Below are positions 62,428-64,000 of a stretch of DNA of 64,000 bases, one piece after another. A model generated the notes under the pieces. That model had not been told where the DNA came from, did no database searches, and saw nothing but the letters and a program-made list of their open reading frames with translations. The number at the start of each line of letters is the position of its first letter. Position 1 is the stretch's first letter. Source of the stretch: Prolixibacteraceae bacterium (GTDB lineage Bacteria; Bacteroidota; Bacteroidia; Bacteroidales; Prolixibacteraceae); the NCBI GenBank assembly GCA_019459485.1, contig JAIBEZ010000067.1, positions 1-64,000 of the forward strand. The letters are read 5' to 3'. A program made the translations under genes and the position numbers.

Positions 62428-63405
62428 ATGTCCGAAATCGAAACCATCATACAAAAATACATTCAGGGAAAAACTTCGGAAGAAGAAAACCAGCAACTGC
62501 AGCAATGGATGCAGCAATCACCTGAAAACAAAAAACAGTTGTTTGCTGAAAAAGATATCTGGGATACTTTTAGCTTTCATTCGAACCTAAAAAAATACGA
62601 AGTAAGTTCTGAACTGGGATTGCTAAAAAAACGCATCGAACCGAAACAGGCAACAATCAGTTTAAAACAAATTCTCAAAATCGCCGCAATTCTGCTGGTT
62701 ACTTTTGGCCTGGGTTGGGGAAGCCGGTTTATTTCATTTGACAGCAAACAAATTGCAGAAGTATCCATGCAGGAAATATTTGTTCCCAAAGGCCAGGTCA
62801 ACCAGGTTTTCCTGTCCGACGGAACCCGCATCTGGATCAATTCGGAAACCAAGCTGACGACACCTTCCGTTTTTGAACCCAACGAACGGGTGGTAAAATT
62901 AAATGGAGAAGCCTTTTTTGAGGTTGCCAAAGACAAAAAACGACCTTTCAGGGTTGAAGTAAACGGTCAACAGATTGAAGTACTCGGAACTTCTTTCAAT
63001 GTTCGTGCTTACGATAATTCAAACGAAATTGAAACAACGCTCGAAACCGGACAAATCCAATTACACACCGGCAGCCAGACCACACTGCTTAAACCGGGAG
63101 AGCAAAGTCTTTTTAACAAATCGGAAAGACAATTGGTTATCAGCAAGGTTAATCCTGAAACTTTCAGCTCATGGAAAGATGGACGCTATGAGTTCCAGAA
63201 CGAAGATTTGCTGGAGGTATTTAAAGTGGTGGAACGTTGGTACGATGTTGAGATTACCGCAGATGAAAATTATTTAAATGGAATGCGCTTTTCAGGGGTG
63301 ATCAAAAGGAACAAGGATGCCAGACATTTCCTTGAATTACTGAATTTAACGGTTCCAATCAGGTACGAAATCAAGACAGATAAAATCAGGATTTTGAAGA
63401 AATAG
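62428..63405 (+). CDS. FecR-family anti-sigma factor
   Basis: A 325-residue membrane anti-sigma factor. The N-terminal cytoplasmic part (1-75) binds the sigma factor; one TM helix lies at about 78-98 (LKQILKIAAILLVTFGLGWG). The FecR domain has MQEIFVPKGQVNQVFLSDGT, VVKLNGEAFFEVAKDKKRPF and VLGTSFNVRAY; a C-terminal DUF4974 part ends with FLELLNLTVPIRYEI. It receives the signal from the TonB-dependent receptor encoded next. Confidence 0.92.
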   Translation: MSEIETIIQKYIQGKTSEEENQQLQQWMQQSPENKKQLFAEKDIWDTFSFHSNLKKYEVSSELGLLKKRIEPKQATISLKQILKIAAILLVTFGLGWGSRFISFDSKQIAEVSMQEIFVPKGQVNQVFLSDGTRIWINSETKLTTPSVFEPNERVVKLNGEAFFEVAKDKKRPFRVEVNGQQIEVLGTSFNVRAYDNSNEIETTLETGQIQLHTGSQTTLLKPGEQSLFNKSERQLVISKVNPETFSSWKDGRYEFQNEDLLEVFKVVERWYDVEITADENYLNGMRFSGVIKRNKDARHFLELLNLTVPIRYEIKTDKIRILKK

Positions 63406-63683
63406 TAAAAAGGCACAGGCTCAGGAAAAGGAAAAAAGAAAAAGTGTTCAGTCGCAGTGTTCAGGATTTAATGCAGGATTCCAAAGCAACAGCGTTGCGA
63501 AATATTTGCAGAAGGAGAACAACAAAGTTTTTTACCGTCCGCGAAATGAAGTAGATTGAAAGTATAGAGTTCTTTGGGACGGAATAGAAAAAGAGAAGAA
63601 AACTGAAAGAAAAAATATCCAATATTGAATTTACAATAACCAAAATCCAATAAAACTTAAAAAAGGAGGTAAACACAAGAAGA

Positions 63684-63812
63684 ATGAAAAAACAAAAAAC
63701 GGAGAATGTACCACCATCCCCCGTTCCAATGTTGAGTCTTAATAAATTAAAACTTCATCTTAAAGCAAAACAAATTTATGAAAAAAAAATTAATCGGGGG
63801 CATTTCCCTTGA
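63684..63812 (+). CDS. Possible 42-residue leader peptide overlapping the SusC start
   Basis: ATG at 63684 is preceded by AAAGGAGGT, a perfect Shine-Dalgarno sequence with rather wide spacing (13 bases) and rare in this phylum. The frame encodes a short basic peptide (MKKQKTENVPPSPVPM...) and ends 35 bp inside the SusC gene in another frame. This may be a coupling leader or a chance frame. The gap 63406-63777 otherwise contains a copy of the dispersed GACTGA repeat (63443-63459, inverted) and an A-rich leader. Confidence 0.35.
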   Translation: MKKQKTENVPPSPVPMLSLNKLKLHLKAKQIYEKKINRGHFP

Positions 63813-64000
63813 CCGGGAAAAGGTCCGTAAAATTTGGATGACCATGCGAATAATTGTATTGCTCTTTTTCGTTTCACTACTGCACGTTTCGGCTTCGGTT
63901 TATTCCCAAAAAACAAAGCTGAACATCAGGGTTGAAAATGCAACTTTGCAACAGGTATTTAAAGTTCTTCAGGAACAGTCGGAGTTCGATTTTTTCTACA
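63778..64000 (+). CDS. SusC/RagA-type TonB-dependent receptor, 5' end
   Basis: The gene runs off the right edge; only 74 residues are visible. The start MKKKLIGGISLDREKVRKIW precedes a signal peptide (MRIIVLLFFVSLLHVSASV/YSQ) and the first part of an STN domain (LNIRVENATLQQVFKVLQEQ, SEFDFF). SusC proteins with an STN domain interact with FecR, so this receptor is the signal source for the upstream sigma/anti-sigma pair. The substrate cannot be seen. Confidence 0.9.
   Translation, partial: MKKKLIGGISLDREKVRKIWMTMRIIVLLFFVSLLHVSASVYSQKTKLNIRVENATLQQVFKVLQEQSEFDFFY

Noticed and set aside
63406-63683. A longer SusC N-terminus or a further gene in the A-rich leader
   Set aside because: Frames are interrupted, and the signal peptide and STN domain fit the ATG at 63778.

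Overview
The window looks like a chromosomal stretch from a Bacteroidota bacterium, probably of the Bacteroidales/Marinilabiliales type. Two large secreted proteins end in type IX secretion (T9SS) sorting domains. A FecI-type sigma factor, FecR and the start of a SusC/RagA receptor with an STN domain lie at the right edge. Further signs are LytS/LytTR regulation, a eukaryote-like hexokinase, many Tat-exported Gfo/Idh/MocA proteins, and promoter elements of the TAnnTTTG type. There is no rRNA, CRISPR array or complete transposon. There is one tRNA, Val(GAC).

Layout. 1-9.1 kb: the 3' part of a giant repeat adhesin, a GNAT acetyltransferase, the peptidoglycan-recycling ligase Mpl with the tail of a broken ECF sigma gene fused behind it, a DUF3810 metalloprotease-like membrane protein, an MBL-fold hydrolase and a VapC-type toxin-antitoxin pair. 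9.1-17 kb: a lipoprotein, an orphan GIY-YIG endonuclease with zinc-ribbon repeats, hexokinase, and a membrane glycosyltransferase operon. 17-24.4 kb: a three-gene operon (tetraheme cytochrome/pseudo-FGE fusion plus two Tat-exported Gfo/Idh proteins) next to a membrane-spanning regulator built from a PLC-like domain, LamG, a TM segment and a SARP-like DNA-binding domain. 24.4-32.7 kb: tRNA-Val, an AbiE-type toxin-antitoxin pair, and a LexA-like repressor divergent from the mutasome genes imuA-imuB-dnaE2. 32.8-48.1 kb: mostly household and envelope genes (old yellow enzyme, twin OmpA proteins, KamA-type radical SAM enzyme, renal dipeptidase, LytS kinase and LytTR regulator, endonuclease III, serine hydrolase). 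48.4-57.8 kb: a HEAT/double-DUF1080 protein, a third Gfo/Idh protein, a second regulator of the same unusual architecture, a striking 21-bp-phased operator array, and an aldehyde dehydrogenase. 57.9-64 kb: an orphan RNA ligase, a secreted PHP-domain protein, and the start of a sigma/anti-sigma/SusC locus.

How it may work together. The most interesting theme is that two paralogous transmembrane one-component regulators each sit beside genes for Tat-exported Gfo/Idh oxidoreductases; one neighbourhood also has a tetraheme quinol-type cytochrome, the other a DUF1080 protein. In Bacteroidota, DUF1080 and Gfo/Idh proteins are linked to oxidative (3-keto) glycoside breakdown. I infer that these are two related, separately sensed periplasmic sugar-oxidation modules. 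Direct repeats with 11- or 12-bp period lie upstream of both oxidoreductase transcription units, which is the type of site SARP-family activators bind. This is a hypothesis from sequence and gene order only.
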